From: Pseudomonas sp. CBZ-4 | GTDB taxonomy: Bacteria > Pseudomonadota > Gammaproteobacteria > Pseudomonadales > Pseudomonadaceae | Length of the DNA: 64,000 bases | NCBI RefSeq assembly: GCF_000346755.1 | Contig: NZ_ANNV01000009.1 | Location: 124,001-188,000, forward strand | Reading direction: 5' to 3' | In this document: piece after piece, positions 34,643-44,212 of the stretch | Numbering within the stretch: position 1 is the first letter of the stretch | Layout: the number at the start of each line of letters is the position of its first letter | Notes under the pieces: generated by a model | The model's database searches: none | The model's input: the letters and a program-made list of their open reading frames with translations, nothing else | What the model was told of the DNA's origin: nothing | Translations under genes and position numbers: made by a program

Positions 34643-35686
34643 ATGACCATGAAGAAACGTGTTGCCTTGGTGCTGGGCTCTGGCGGGGCCCGGGGCTACG
34701 CCCATATCGGCGTGATCGAAGAGATCGAACGACGCGGCTACGACATCGCCTGCGTCGCCGGTTGTTCCATGGGCGCCGTGGTCGGTGGCATCTACGCCGC
34801 CGGCAAGCTGGATGAGTACCGCAACTGGATTGAAAGCCTCGATTACCTCGATGTGCTACGCCTGGTGGACGTGAGTTTTCGCCTCGGCGCGATCCGCGGC
34901 GAGAAGGTCTTCGGCCAGATCCGCAAGATCGTCGGCGAGTTGAATATCGAAGAGCTGCGCATCCCCTACACCGCCGTCGCCACCGACCTCACCAACCAAC
35001 AGGAAATCTGGTTCCAGGAAGGCTGCCTGCACCAGGCCATGCGCGCTTCGGCGGCGATCCCCAGCCTGTTCACGCCGGTGATGCAAGGCAACCGCATGCT
35101 GGTGGACGGCGGCCTGCTCAACCCCCTGCCGATCGTGCCGGTGGTGTCGAGCCATTGCGACTTGATCATCGCGGTCAACCTCAACGCCACCAACCAAAAG
35201 CACTACCAACTGCCGGTGATCCAGCGCCCACCGGCGTTCAAGAGCCGCTTCAACAGCCTGGCGAAATCACTCGGTTCGCACCTGCCATTTCGGCGCAAGC
35301 AGGCCGAGCAACTGATGAAACTGGAACAGGAAGCCTTGCAGGCCGAAGCGGCGGATATCAACCCGTGGCTGGACTCGGCGGAACCCGAGTCCCAGCAACC
35401 CGCCGCCGCGCCGGAAAAGGCCGGCGCGCCGAAGTCGGCGACCGGGTCGTTCATCATCGACAACGTGGGGCCGGCGTCGTTGCTGGACCTGATCAACCAG
35501 AGTTTCGAGGTGATGCAGACGTCGCTGGCGCAGTACAAGATTGCCGGGTACCCGCCGGATGTATTGATCAACGTGCCGAAGCGGGTGTGCCGGTTTTTCG
35601 AGTTCTACAAGGCGCCGGAGTTGATCGCGTTGGGGCGGGAGATTGCCAGGGATACCCTGGACCGGTATGAGAGTGAGCAGGGCTGA
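34643..35686 (+). CDS. Patatin-like phospholipase (RssA-like)
   Basis: The 347-residue protein has a bacterial patatin domain with the oxyanion motif GSGGARGYAHIG (12-23), the nucleophile Ser42 in GCSMG and the catalytic Asp155 in VDGGLLNP. The dyad of a patatin lipase or acyl hydrolase is therefore complete. After residue 200 a helical C-terminal extension with a Pro/Ala-rich linker is present (PESQQPAAAPEKAGAPKS). No secretion signal is seen, so it acts in the cytoplasm or at the inner membrane. ATG 34643 is followed by MKKRVALVLG. Confidence 0.9.
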   Translation: MTMKKRVALVLGSGGARGYAHIGVIEEIERRGYDIACVAGCSMGAVVGGIYAAGKLDEYRNWIESLDYLDVLRLVDVSFRLGAIRGEKVFGQIRKIVGELNIEELRIPYTAVATDLTNQQEIWFQEGCLHQAMRASAAIPSLFTPVMQGNRMLVDGGLLNPLPIVPVVSSHCDLIIAVNLNATNQKHYQLPVIQRPPAFKSRFNSLAKSLGSHLPFRRKQAEQLMKLEQEALQAEAADINPWLDSAEPESQQPAAAPEKAGAPKSATGSFIIDNVGPASLLDLINQSFEVMQTSLAQYKIAGYPPDVLINVPKRVCRFFEFYKAPELIALGREIARDTLDRYESEQG

Positions 35687-35705
35687 AATCTTGGGTGCTG
35701 CTGAT

Positions 35706-35789
35706 GGCCTCATCGCAGGCAAGCCAGCTCCCACATTTTGACCGTGTTCACAATTCAAGTGTGGGAGCTGGCTTGCCTGCGATGAGGCC
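35706..35789. repeat. Paired REP element (REPIN)
   Basis: GGCCTCATCGCAGGCAAGCC and its reverse complement GGCTTGCCTGCGATGAGGCC face each other with the intervening GCTCCCACA arms. It lies between the convergent patatin and kdpE genes. Confidence 0.9.
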
Positions 35790-35807
35790 GGCACACACAA
35801 CAAAAAT

Positions 35808-36497
35808 CTATGTGCCCAACAACCGATACCCCACCCCCGCCTCCGTCACGATAAACCGCGGCTGCGTCGGATCATCCGCCAGCTTCTGGCGCAAATGCCC
35901 CACCACAATCCGCAGATAGTGGCTGTCCTCGGTATGGGTCGGCCCCCAGATATCCTTGAGCAATTGCTGCTGGGTAATCACCCGCCCCGGATGCCGCGCC
36001 AGTTGCGCCAGCACCGCGTATTCCTTGCGCGTCAGGGCGACTTCGACGCCGTCCAGCAGCACGCGGCGGTAGGCGAGGTCCACGGTCAACGGCCCGAAAG
36101 ACAGCGCCGCTTCCTGGGCCTCCCCCGCCGGTGCCTGGCGCAGCAGCGCGCGCACGCGGGCGAGAAATTCCTGGATGCCAAAGGGCTTGGTCACATAGTC
36201 ATTGGCGCCGCCGTCCAGGGCTTCGACTTTCTGCCCTTCGCTGGCGCGCACCGACAGCACCAGCACCGGCACCGTGGACCACTCGCGAAATTCGCGCAGC
36301 ACGTGCTGGCCGTCCATGTCCGGCAGGCCGAGGTCGAGCACCAGCAAGTCCGGTTTGCTCAGGGCCGCCTGGGCCAGGCCTTCGTTGCCGGTGCCGGCCT
36401 CGATCACCTTGTAGCCTTGGGAAGCCAGGCTGATACGCAGGAATTTGCGGATCTGCGGTTCGTCATCAATGACCAAAATCGTCGCGGTCTGGCTCAT
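35808..36497 (-). CDS. kdpE: KdpE response regulator
   Basis: This 229-residue OmpR-family regulator activates kdpFABC at low K+ or high osmolarity. The receiver domain has the acidic pair Asp11-Asp12, phospho-acceptor Asp55 in LLVLDLGLPDMDG and Lys in DYVTKPFG. The C-terminal winged helix includes LTRKEYAVLAQLARHPGRV and HYLRIVVGHLRQKL. ATG 36497 (MSQTATILVIDDEP) is used because the longer frame starts with TTG. It follows kdpD at 37 bases and is the last gene of the kdp run. Confidence 0.95.
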   Translation of the reverse strand: MSQTATILVIDDEPQIRKFLRISLASQGYKVIEAGTGNEGLAQAALSKPDLLVLDLGLPDMDGQHVLREFREWSTVPVLVLSVRASEGQKVEALDGGANDYVTKPFGIQEFLARVRALLRQAPAGEAQEAALSFGPLTVDLAYRRVLLDGVEVALTRKEYAVLAQLARHPGRVITQQQLLKDIWGPTHTEDSHYLRIVVGHLRQKLADDPTQPRFIVTEAGVGYRLLGT

Positions 36498-36534
36498 GGT
36501 GTCCAATCAGCATCGGGAGAGAAAACAGGGTAGC

Positions 36535-39186
36535 TCATGCCTCGCGCTCCAGGCCAGGCTGGGTCGGCAACGGCAGGAACAGGGTGATGCAAGTCCCTCG
36601 GCCGTCGATGCCGTCGGCCACGCCGATATGCCCGCCGTGAGCACCGACCATGCCCTGGCAGATCGCCAGACCGAGACCGGTGCCCTGCCCGCCACGGTCA
36701 CCCCGAGCGGCGGTGTAGAACATGTCGAAAATCTTCGCGCGCTCGTCCTCGGGGATGCCGGGGCCTTCGTCGGCGACGGCAAAAAACAGCTGGTTATCCG
36801 CGACGCCCGCGCTCAACTGCAAACGCCCATGGGCCGGCGAAAAGCGCGCGGCGTTTTCCAGCACATTGACCAGTGCCTGCTCGATCAGCGCCGCGTGCAC
36901 ATACAGCAATGGCAACTGTGCCGGCACCTCGGTGTGCACCTGCAGCGGCGCCAGCACCGCGCGCAAGCGGCCAAGGGCGCTGCCGACGATATCGCCGGGC
37001 GACACCCAGTCCCGCGCCAGCTTCAACGCGCCGTGACCCAGGCGCGTCATGTCCAGCAGGTTCTGGATGTAGCGGTCGAGGCGCTCGGCTTCATCGCGGG
37101 TGCCTTCCAGCAGTTCGCGGCGGTCCTCCAGGGGGATGGCCTCGCCGAGGGCCAGCAGGCTGTCGATGCTGCCGCGCATGGAGGTCAGCGGCGTGCGCAA
37201 ATCGTGGGACACCGAGGCGAGCAAGGCGCTGCGCAGTTGCTCGGTTTCGCCGTGCAGGCGCGCCGACTCCAACTCCTGCGCCAGTTGCGCACGGGCCAGG
37301 GCTTGCGCAAGCGGCTGGCTCAGGGCCGTCAGCAAACGGCGGCGCTGGCCGCTCAATTCCAGGCCCGGCTTGGGGCTCACGCCGAGCAAACCCAGCGGCC
37401 CCTCTTCAGCCGACAGCGGCCACCACCACCAACGCCCCAGCGGCAAGGTGCCCGTGCCCATGCCAGCCGGTTGATCGTGCTGCCAGGCCCAATCGGCGGC
37501 AGCGCGTTCGCCTTCGGTGAGGGTCAGTGGGCCACCGGTTTCAATCGTCCATCCACCCTGGCCGTCGCGATTGACCAGGCACAGGTCGAGATCGCTCCAG
37601 CCTTCCAGGTGATGAGCCGCCGCGCTGATCACCGCCTGGCGGTCGGTGGCAGCGGTGAGTTTGCGCGACAGGTCGAGCAACTCGCTGGTTTCTTCCTGGG
37701 TGTCGCGCAGCGCCTGCAACTGTCGGCGTTGGCGCGCGGCGAGGTTGCCGGTGAGCGCTGCCATCAGCAGGAAAAAAAGCAAGGTCAGCACGTCCTCTTC
37801 ACGCTGGATCGCGAAGGAGAAATTCGGCGGGATAAACAGGAAGTCGTAGGTCATGAACGACAACGCCGCACACACCAGCGACGGGCCCAGGCTGCTGCGC
37901 ACGGCCACCAGCAGCACTGCTGCGAGGAATACCAGCGAGATATTCGGCAACGGCAACACACTGGACACCGCCCAGGCCACCGCCGCCGCGACGACGGTCG
38001 CCACCACCGCCAGGCCGTAGTCGAACCACACCAGCCCACGCACATCCGGCAGGCGCGGCGGTGCGGGGATGTCGTCGCTGTCGAGGACGTTGATTTCCAG
38101 ACCCCGGGCATTGCGCAACAGGCGCGCCGCCAGCCCGCCACCAAACACGCGACGGCGCCAGCGCATGCGTGACTGCCCCACCAGCAACAGGCTGGCCCGG
38201 CGTTCGGCGGCGTGCTGGATCAGGGTCTTGGCCACTTCGCCTGCGCGCAGCAACACCACTTCGCCGCCCAGGCGTTCGGCCAGTTGCTGGGCGTTTTGCA
38301 GGCGCAGGCGCGATTGTTCGTCCCGCGCGCCGCCGTTATCGATATGCACCAGGCTCCACGGCAAATGCCGACGCTGCGCGACACGGCTGGCATGACGCAC
38401 CAGGCGTTCGGCCTGGGCATCGCCGTCCACGCCCACCAGCAGGCGACCGCGCACCGCCGGCGCGGCCTGGCCGAGCTGACGGTAGCCTTGGGCCAAGTCA
38501 TCATCGACGTGGGCGGCGGCGGTCTGCATCGCCAGCTCGCGCAGGGCCATCAGGTTGGTCTGGGTGAAAAATGCGTCGATGGCCGCGCGGGCCTGTTCCG
38601 GCACATACACCTTGCCGTCACGCAGGCGCTCCAGCAGCTCGCGCGATGGCAGGTCGATCAGCAGCAGTTCGTCGGCCTCTTGCAGCACCCAGTCCGGCAG
38701 GGTTTCGCGCACTTGCACGCCGGTGATGCCGCGAACTTGGTCGTTGAGGCTTTCCAGGTGCTGGACGTTGACCGTGGTGAACACGTTGATGCCGGCGGCG
38801 AGCAGTTCCTGGATGTCTTGCCAGCGCTTTTCATGACGGCTGCCAGGGGCGTTGCTGTGGGCCAGTTCGTCCACCAGCACCAGCTTGGGCTTGGCGGCGA
38901 GCAGGCCGTCGAGGTCCATTTCTTCGAGCATCACGCCGCGGTATTCAGTGCGTAACAGCGGTTGCTGTGGCAGGCCGCTGAGCAGGGCTTCGGTCTCGGC
39001 GCGGCCGTGGGTCTCGACCACGCCGGCGATCAGCTTCACGCCCTGGCGCAGCTGGGTGTGGGCGGCCTGGAGCATGGCGTAGGTCTTGCCTACGCCCGGC
39101 GCGGCGCCGAGGAAGACTTTGAGCCGGCCACGGCCGTTGCGGGGCAGGTCGGCTAGCAGGGCATCGGCGCGGCCGGAGTCGCTCAT
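36535..39186 (-). CDS. kdpD: KdpD sensor histidine kinase
   Basis: This 883-residue sensor has the complete KdpD order. The N-terminal KdpD domain carries the Walker-like GAAPGVGKTYAM (28-39) and ETHGRAETEALL. A Usp-like domain (about 250-370), four closely spaced membrane helices (about 395-500), a GAF-like domain, and the HisKA site LASVSHDLRTPLTSM with the phosphorylated His follow. The HATPase boxes are NVLENAARFSP, DEGPGIP and GTGLGLAICQGMV. It senses K+ limitation and phosphorylates KdpE. The gene is separated from kdpC by a REPIN of about 140 bases. Confidence 0.96.
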   Translation of the reverse strand: MSDSGRADALLADLPRNGRGRLKVFLGAAPGVGKTYAMLQAAHTQLRQGVKLIAGVVETHGRAETEALLSGLPQQPLLRTEYRGVMLEEMDLDGLLAAKPKLVLVDELAHSNAPGSRHEKRWQDIQELLAAGINVFTTVNVQHLESLNDQVRGITGVQVRETLPDWVLQEADELLLIDLPSRELLERLRDGKVYVPEQARAAIDAFFTQTNLMALRELAMQTAAAHVDDDLAQGYRQLGQAAPAVRGRLLVGVDGDAQAERLVRHASRVAQRRHLPWSLVHIDNGGARDEQSRLRLQNAQQLAERLGGEVVLLRAGEVAKTLIQHAAERRASLLLVGQSRMRWRRRVFGGGLAARLLRNARGLEINVLDSDDIPAPPRLPDVRGLVWFDYGLAVVATVVAAAVAWAVSSVLPLPNISLVFLAAVLLVAVRSSLGPSLVCAALSFMTYDFLFIPPNFSFAIQREEDVLTLLFFLLMAALTGNLAARQRRQLQALRDTQEETSELLDLSRKLTAATDRQAVISAAAHHLEGWSDLDLCLVNRDGQGGWTIETGGPLTLTEGERAAADWAWQHDQPAGMGTGTLPLGRWWWWPLSAEEGPLGLLGVSPKPGLELSGQRRRLLTALSQPLAQALARAQLAQELESARLHGETEQLRSALLASVSHDLRTPLTSMRGSIDSLLALGEAIPLEDRRELLEGTRDEAERLDRYIQNLLDMTRLGHGALKLARDWVSPGDIVGSALGRLRAVLAPLQVHTEVPAQLPLLYVHAALIEQALVNVLENAARFSPAHGRLQLSAGVADNQLFFAVADEGPGIPEDERAKIFDMFYTAARGDRGGQGTGLGLAICQGMVGAHGGHIGVADGIDGRGTCITLFLPLPTQPGLEREA

Positions 39187-39230
39187 GCTTGGGGTTCCTT
39201 CAGGTATCTATTTTTTGTCTTTGATGCCGC

Positions 39231-39314
39231 CATCGCGGGCAAGTCGAATCGTCGCACCGCCGCTCCCACAGGGGAATGCATTCCAAATGTGGGAGCGGGC
39301 TTGCCCGCGATAGC
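39231..39314. repeat. Paired REP element with a variant left arm
   Basis: The right arm is a normal REP (TGTGGGAGCGGGCTTGCCCG). The left arm reads CATCGCGGGCAAGTCGAATC then GTCGCACCGCCGCTCCCACA, so about 16 bases interrupt or replace the core. It lies between kdpD and kdpC. Confidence 0.85.
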
Positions 39315-39325
39315 GTCTTCAATGG

Positions 39326-39871
39326 CTACAACTTTTCCAGGGCCATGTTCAGCGCCAGCACATTCACCACCGGCGGCCCCACCAACGGGCTTTCGATGTG
39401 CTCATCGAGCAAACGTTGCAGGGTCGACACCGGCACATTCCGCGCCGCCGCCACGCGCGCCAGTTGATAGGCAATCGCCTCCGGTGGCAAGTGTGGATCA
39501 AGACCGCTGCCAGAGGTAGTCAGCGAGGCCAGAGGCACCGGGCCCTGGCTCGGCACTAGCTGCTTGTTCGCGTCCTCGAAGATGCGCGTGGCCAATGCCG
39601 GGTTGCTCGGGCCGAGGTTGCTGGCGCTGCTGGAAACCGTGGCATAGGCACCAGCAGATGGGCGCGGGTGGAACCAGTTGTCGCCGCTGAAATCCTGGGC
39701 GATCAGGCTGGAGCCGCGCACCTTGCCGCTGGCGTCGTACACCAGGCTGCCGTTGGCCTGGGCCGGGAAGGCAACCTGGGCGACGCCGGTGACCACCAGT
39801 GGGTAGGCGACGCCGGTAATCAGGGTCATGAGCACCAGCAGGCTCAGAGCCGGGCGGATGATATTGGACAT
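39326..39871 (-). CDS. kdpC: KdpC, potassium ATPase subunit C
   Basis: The 181-residue subunit has one N-terminal transmembrane helix ([22 protein letters not shown]) and a periplasmic domain with the conserved [21 protein letters not shown] and [17 protein letters not shown]. KdpC stabilises the KdpFABC pump and affects its K+ or nucleotide affinity. ATG 39871 follows GAGGAA by six bases; the longer frame has no such site. It follows kdpB by 64 bases. Confidence 0.96.
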   Translation of the reverse strand: MSNIIRPALSLLVLMTLITGVAYPLVVTGVAQVAFPAQANGSLVYDASGKVRGSSLIAQDFSGDNWFHPRPSAGAYATVSSSASNLGPSNPALATRIFEDANKQLVPSQGPVPLASLTTSGSGLDPHLPPEAIAYQLARVAAARNVPVSTLQRLLDEHIESPLVGPPVVNVLALNMALEKL

Positions 39872-39935
39872 TTCAAGTTCCTCAATTCGGTCATTGCAAC
39901 CTGTGGGCACTGGGAGAGCACCCACAGGCATCGGG

Positions 39936-41999
39936 TCAAACCAGGTGCAGCGCGGTCAACAGCATGTCGATCGCCTTGATGCCCACGAACGGCACCAGCA
40001 ACCCGCCCACGCCGTAGATCAGCAGGTTGCGCCGCAGCAAGGCCGCCGCACTCGCCGCCTGCACGCGCACACCGCGCAGCGCCAGGGGAATCAACACCAC
40101 GATGATCAAGGCGTTGAACACGATGGCCGAGAGGATCGCGCTCTGCGGACTCTGCAAGTGCATCACGTTGAGTACGCCCAGTTGCGGGTAGATCGAGGCG
40201 AACAGCGCCGGCAGGATCGCGAAGTACTTGGCCACGTCATTGGCGATGGAAAAGGTCGTCAGCGCGCCACGGGTCACCAGCAATTCCTTGCCGATCTGCA
40301 CCACGTCCAAGAGCTTGGTGGGGTCGCTGTCGAGGTCGACCATATTGGCCGCTTCACGGGCGGCCTGGGTGCCGTCGTTCATCGCCATGCCGACGTCAGC
40401 CTGGGCCAGCGCCGGGGCGTCGTTGGCGCCGTCGCCGCACATGGCGACCAGGCGGCCGTCGTTTTGCTCGTGACGAATGCGCGCGAGTTTTTTCTCCGGG
40501 GTGGCTTCGGCCAGCACGTCATCCACGCCGGCTTCGGCGGCAATTGCAGCGGCGGTCAGCGGGTTGTCGCCGGTGACCATCACGGTGCGAATCCCCAGCT
40601 TGCGCAGCTCGGCGAACCGTTCGCGGATGCCGGGCTTGACCACGTCCTTGAGGTGGATCGCACCGAGCAGTTTGCCGTCGGCGCACACCAGCAACGGCGT
40701 GCCGCCGCTTTGGGCGATCTTGTCGATTTCCCGCGACAGCGCGGGTGCGAGGTCGCGGCGTTGTTGGCCAACAAAGGCCAGCAGCGAATCCACCGCGCCT
40801 TTGCGGAATACGCGGCCTTGGTAGTCGACGCCGGACAAGCGGGTTTCGGCGCTGAACGGTACGGCGGTGAGTTCGTCCAGGGACGGCTCGGCCTGGGGGT
40901 GCAGCGCACGCAGGTATTCGACGATGGATTTGCCTTCGGCCGTGTCGTCCGCCAGGGACGCCAGCAGCGCGCCTTCGGCCAGCTCACGGCCACTGATGCC
41001 AGGCGCCGCGACCACCGCCGAGCAGCGACGGTTACCAAAGGTGATGGTGCCGGTCTTGTCCAGCAGCAGCACATGCACGTCCCCCGCCGCCTCAACCGCG
41101 CGACCGGATTTGGCGATCACGTTGAGGCGCACCAGGCGGTCCATGCCGGCGATGCCGATGGCCGACAACAAGCCGCCAATCGTCGTGGGAATCAACGTCA
41201 CCAGCAGTGCGACCAGGAACACCAGCGGCAAGCTGCCATTGGCGAAGTGGGCGAACGGTTGCAGGGTCACCACCACCAACAGGAAGATCAGCGTCAGGCC
41301 GATCAGCAGGATATCCAGCGCCACTTCGTTGGGGGTTTTCTGGCGTTTGGCGCCTTCGACCAGGGCGATCATGCGGTCCAGGGTGGACTCACCGGGGTTG
41401 GCGGTGATGCGGATCAGCAGCCAGTCCGACACCAGCCGCGTGTTGCCGGTGACGGCCGAGCGGTCGCCGCCGGACTCGCGGATCACCGGCGCGGATTCGC
41501 CGGTGATCGCCGCTTCGTTGACCGCCGCGATGCCTTCGATGACTTCGCCGTCACCGGGGATCATTTCCCCGGCGGCGACGCGCACCACATCGCCTTTGCG
41601 CAGGCTGGTGGCCGGCACGACCTTGAAGCTGCCGTCGGCTTCCTTGCGGCGTGCGCTGAGGCCTTCGCTGCCGGCCTTGAGGCTGTCGGCACGGGCCTTG
41701 CCACGCCCTTCGGCCAAGGCTTCGGCGAAGTTGGCGAACAACACGGTGAACCACAGCCACACGGCGATTTGCACGGCGACGAACGTCGGCACGCTGGTGT
41801 CGGGCACGAAGCACAGCACGGTGGTGAGGATGGCGGTCAGCTCGACCACCAGCATCACCGGCGAGCGTTGCAATTGGCGCGGGTCGAGCTTGACGAACGC
41901 CTGGACCAGCGCCGGGCGCCACAGGGCGGAGATGGCGGTTTTGGCGGGCTCCTGGGTTTGCACGGGAGCGGCGTTTTTTGCAGGCATATTCATGTTCAT
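39936..41999 (-). CDS. kdpB: KdpB, P-type ATPase catalytic subunit
   Basis: The 687-residue catalytic subunit hydrolyses ATP to drive high-affinity K+ uptake. It shows the actuator motif ITGESAPV, the phosphorylation motif [14 protein letters not shown], the nucleotide-binding KGA and GGTPL segments and the hinge [10 protein letters not shown], then [16 protein letters not shown]. About seven membrane helices flank them. A long frame on the opposite strand is its shadow. The start lies six bases from the kdpA stop, so translation is probably coupled. Confidence 0.97.
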   Translation of the reverse strand: MNMNMPAKNAAPVQTQEPAKTAISALWRPALVQAFVKLDPRQLQRSPVMLVVELTAILTTVLCFVPDTSVPTFVAVQIAVWLWFTVLFANFAEALAEGRGKARADSLKAGSEGLSARRKEADGSFKVVPATSLRKGDVVRVAAGEMIPGDGEVIEGIAAVNEAAITGESAPVIRESGGDRSAVTGNTRLVSDWLLIRITANPGESTLDRMIALVEGAKRQKTPNEVALDILLIGLTLIFLLVVVTLQPFAHFANGSLPLVFLVALLVTLIPTTIGGLLSAIGIAGMDRLVRLNVIAKSGRAVEAAGDVHVLLLDKTGTITFGNRRCSAVVAAPGISGRELAEGALLASLADDTAEGKSIVEYLRALHPQAEPSLDELTAVPFSAETRLSGVDYQGRVFRKGAVDSLLAFVGQQRRDLAPALSREIDKIAQSGGTPLLVCADGKLLGAIHLKDVVKPGIRERFAELRKLGIRTVMVTGDNPLTAAAIAAEAGVDDVLAEATPEKKLARIRHEQNDGRLVAMCGDGANDAPALAQADVGMAMNDGTQAAREAANMVDLDSDPTKLLDVVQIGKELLVTRGALTTFSIANDVAKYFAILPALFASIYPQLGVLNVMHLQSPQSAILSAIVFNALIIVVLIPLALRGVRVQAASAAALLRRNLLIYGVGGLLVPFVGIKAIDMLLTALHLV

Positions 42000-42005
42000 A
42001 TCCCC

Positions 42006-43700
42006 TTAGAAGCCCATGCTCAGGTGTTCAGCGATGGGGCCTAGAGCAAGCGTCGGCAGGAAGGTCAGGCCGCCCACCAGCAAGATGGTCACGGTCAACA
42101 GGGTCACGAACAGCGGGCCATGGGTCGGGAAGCTGTTCTGGCCAATTGGTGCGGCCTTCTTCATCGCCAGGCTGCCGGCCAGGGCCAGGACCGGGAGGAT
42201 GTAGCCGAAGCGGCCGATCAACATGCCAAGGCCGAGCATCAGGTTGTGGAACGCGGTGTTGGCGCTGAGGCCGGCGAACGCCGAGCCGTTGTTGGCACTG
42301 GCGGAGGTGTAGGCGTAGAGCAATTGGCTGAACCCGTGAGGGCCAGGGTTGCTGATGGCACTCGCCGGGCCGGGCAGGCTGGCGGCGATCGCACTGAGGA
42401 CGAGCACGCCTACCGGCATCACCAGCAAGGTGACGACGAGCAATTGCACTTCCTTGGCCTGGAGTTTCTTGCCGAGGTATTCCGGCGTGCGGCCGATCAT
42501 CAAACCGGCGAGGAACACCGCGATCAACACGTTGAGCAGCATGCCGTACATGCCGGCACCGACGCCGCCGAAGATCACTTCACCGACCATCATGTTGACC
42601 AGCGCGACCATGCCGCTCAGCGGGCTGAGGCTGTCTTGCATGCCGTTGACCGAGCCGTTGGACGCCGCGGTGGTAGTCACCGACCAAAGCACGGTGCCGG
42701 TGGTGCCGAAGCGCGTTTCCTTGCCTTCCAGCGGTGCGGTCTGCTCGACGGCCGGGTGGTTCAGGGTCGGGTTGGGCTGGGACTCGGACCACAGCGAGGT
42801 GGCGCCGCCGATCAGGAACAGCGCCAACATGCAGCCAAGGATCGCGCGGCTCTGGCGCAGGTCCTTCACGTAGTGACCAAAGGTGAACACCAGCGCCACC
42901 GGGATCAGGATGATCGACGCCACCTCGAACAGATTGGCCCACGCGGTAGGGTCTTCAAACGGATGCGCCGAGTTGACGCCGAAGAAACCACCGCCGTTGG
43001 TACCCAGTTGCTTGATCGCGATCTGGCTGGCGGCCGGGCCGAGAGGGATCACCTGATCCACGCCCTGCATCGTCAGCGCATCGACGTAATGGGCGAAGGT
43101 CTGCGGCACGCCCTGCCACACCAGGAACAATGCGAGCACCAGGCACAGGGGCAGCAGGCCGTAGAGGGTGGCGCGGGTCATGTCGACCCAGAAGTTACCC
43201 AGGGTCTGCGCGGATTTGCGACCGATCCCGCGGCACAAAGCGACCAGGACGGCCAGGCCGGTGGCGGCGCTGACGAAGTTCTGCACGGTCAGGCCGGCCA
43301 TCTGGCTGAGGTAGCTCAGGGACGCTTCACCGCTGTAGGACTGCCAGTTGGTGTTGGTCATGAAACTGACGGCCGTGTTGAAGGCCAGCGTCCATTCCTG
43401 GCCCGGTAATTTCTGCGGGTTCAGTGGGAGGTAGTCCTGGAACAGCAGGATGGCGAACAACAGCAGGAAGCCGGCAAGGTTGAATGCCAGCAGGGCCAGC
43501 ATGTACTTCTGCCAGCTTTGTTCCTGATGTTCGTCCACGCCCGAGAGGCGATAGCAGGCTTTTTCGACGGGCCCCAGGACCGGGCTCAGCCAGGTGCGCT
43601 GGCCTTCCATCACCTTGTAGTAGAACCGGCCCAGGAACGGCGCCGGCACCAACACCACGGCAAAGAAGGCGATGATCAGCCAATAGTCATAACTGTGCAT
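42006..43700 (-). CDS. kdpA: KdpA, potassium-translocating subunit
   Basis: The 564-residue subunit of the SKT superfamily has ten or so membrane helices and the K+-selectivity filter segment LGTNGGGFFGVNSAHPFEDP. Other loops, such as MTNTNWQSYSGEASLSYLSQM, are typical KdpA filter regions. ATG 43700 has AGGAG eight bases upstream; the longer frame runs through kdpF in another frame. It follows kdpF with 10 bases between. Confidence 0.97.
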   Translation of the reverse strand: MHSYDYWLIIAFFAVVLVPAPFLGRFYYKVMEGQRTWLSPVLGPVEKACYRLSGVDEHQEQSWQKYMLALLAFNLAGFLLLFAILLFQDYLPLNPQKLPGQEWTLAFNTAVSFMTNTNWQSYSGEASLSYLSQMAGLTVQNFVSAATGLAVLVALCRGIGRKSAQTLGNFWVDMTRATLYGLLPLCLVLALFLVWQGVPQTFAHYVDALTMQGVDQVIPLGPAASQIAIKQLGTNGGGFFGVNSAHPFEDPTAWANLFEVASIILIPVALVFTFGHYVKDLRQSRAILGCMLALFLIGGATSLWSESQPNPTLNHPAVEQTAPLEGKETRFGTTGTVLWSVTTTAASNGSVNGMQDSLSPLSGMVALVNMMVGEVIFGGVGAGMYGMLLNVLIAVFLAGLMIGRTPEYLGKKLQAKEVQLLVVTLLVMPVGVLVLSAIAASLPGPASAISNPGPHGFSQLLYAYTSASANNGSAFAGLSANTAFHNLMLGLGMLIGRFGYILPVLALAGSLAMKKAAPIGQNSFPTHGPLFVTLLTVTILLVGGLTFLPTLALGPIAEHLSMGF

Positions 43701-43710
43701 GGCCAAGCTC

Positions 43711-43800
43711 CTAGTTCCGATCCGCGCGTAGCAGCGCAACCAGCAGATAAATGAACAGCGCCACGGCCAATAGCAGTGACACCCCGTCCAGAACGCTCAT
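43711..43800 (-). CDS. kdpF: KdpF, small membrane subunit
   Basis: This 29-residue protein consists of one transmembrane helix (MSVLDGVSLLLAVALFIYLL then VALLRADRN). KdpF stabilises the KdpABC complex, replacing lipid in part. The gene is the first of the kdp operon, ends ten bases before kdpA, and has GGAG about ten bases before its ATG. It is short enough to be missed by automatic gene finding. Confidence 0.92.
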   Translation of the reverse strand: MSVLDGVSLLLAVALFIYLLVALLRADRN

Positions 43801-43857
43801 GGAAGTTTCTCCGTTTAGCGGCGTATTGCCGCGTGTGGGGCAATTGTCCGCAGGAGT

Positions 43858-43910
43858 GGTGTAAAGGAACGAGAGCGAGGGGGTGGGCGGGGCGTAAAGA
43901 CGGCGTAAAG
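43858..43910 (-). promoter_or_regulatory. Candidate KdpE operator: three phased direct repeats
   Basis: GGYGTAAAG occurs at 43858-43866, 43891-43899 and 43902-43910, so the spacings are 33 and 11 bases. On the kdp coding strand the close pair reads CTTTACGCCGTCTTTACGCC. OmpR-family regulators such as KdpE bind direct repeats with an 11-base period. The site lies 58-110 bases before the kdpF start. Confidence 0.55.
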
Positions 43911-43955
43911 AGTGGGTTTATGCGGGGGTTACAGGAGAGGTGTAGTGGCTGGGAA

Positions 43956-44047
43956 GGCCTCATCGCGGGCAAGCCCGCTCCCACAGTTTGATCGGCGTTT
44001 GCCATGACAACGCGGTCGAGTGTGGGAGCGGGCTTGCCCGCGATGGC
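43956..44047. repeat. Paired REP element (REPIN)
   Basis: GCCTCATCGCGGGCAAGCCC then GCTCCCACA faces TGTGGGAGCGGGCTTGCCCG then CGATGGC across a loop of about 40 bases. Confidence 0.9.
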
Positions 44048-44212
44048 GGCAGCTCAAACAACCTCGCACTCATCTGGTGCAACCCTGCCGAGATTCAAAC
44101 GCCAAACCATCCCCCCGACGACAGGTGTGCGCCTTTACGACAATGATTCTCAGGCTGGCATGGCCGCTGCAACACCTTGAATCATTCCAAACCGTTCAGG
44201 GAGCGCAGCACG

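Larger units (their letters stand above)
43801..44212. other. Intergenic stretch: kdp promoter region and REPIN
   Basis: Between divergent kdpF and the permease gene this 412-base stretch holds the phased GTAAAG repeats (43858-43910), a GCGGC/GCCGC hairpin near 43818, a REPIN (43956-44047) and the permease leader. No gene was seen. Confidence 0.8.

Noticed and set aside
36445-38172. A 575-codon plus-strand frame
   Set aside because: It is the complement of kdpD, with no domain of its own and a mirror-like composition.
39828-42044. A 738-codon plus-strand frame
   Set aside because: It lies wholly opposite kdpC and kdpB, which are certain; its His/Gln/Gly-rich composition is the usual mirror of a GC-rich gene.
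42120-43409. A 429-codon plus-strand frame
   Set aside because: It is opposite kdpA, whose filter motifs and length are clear.
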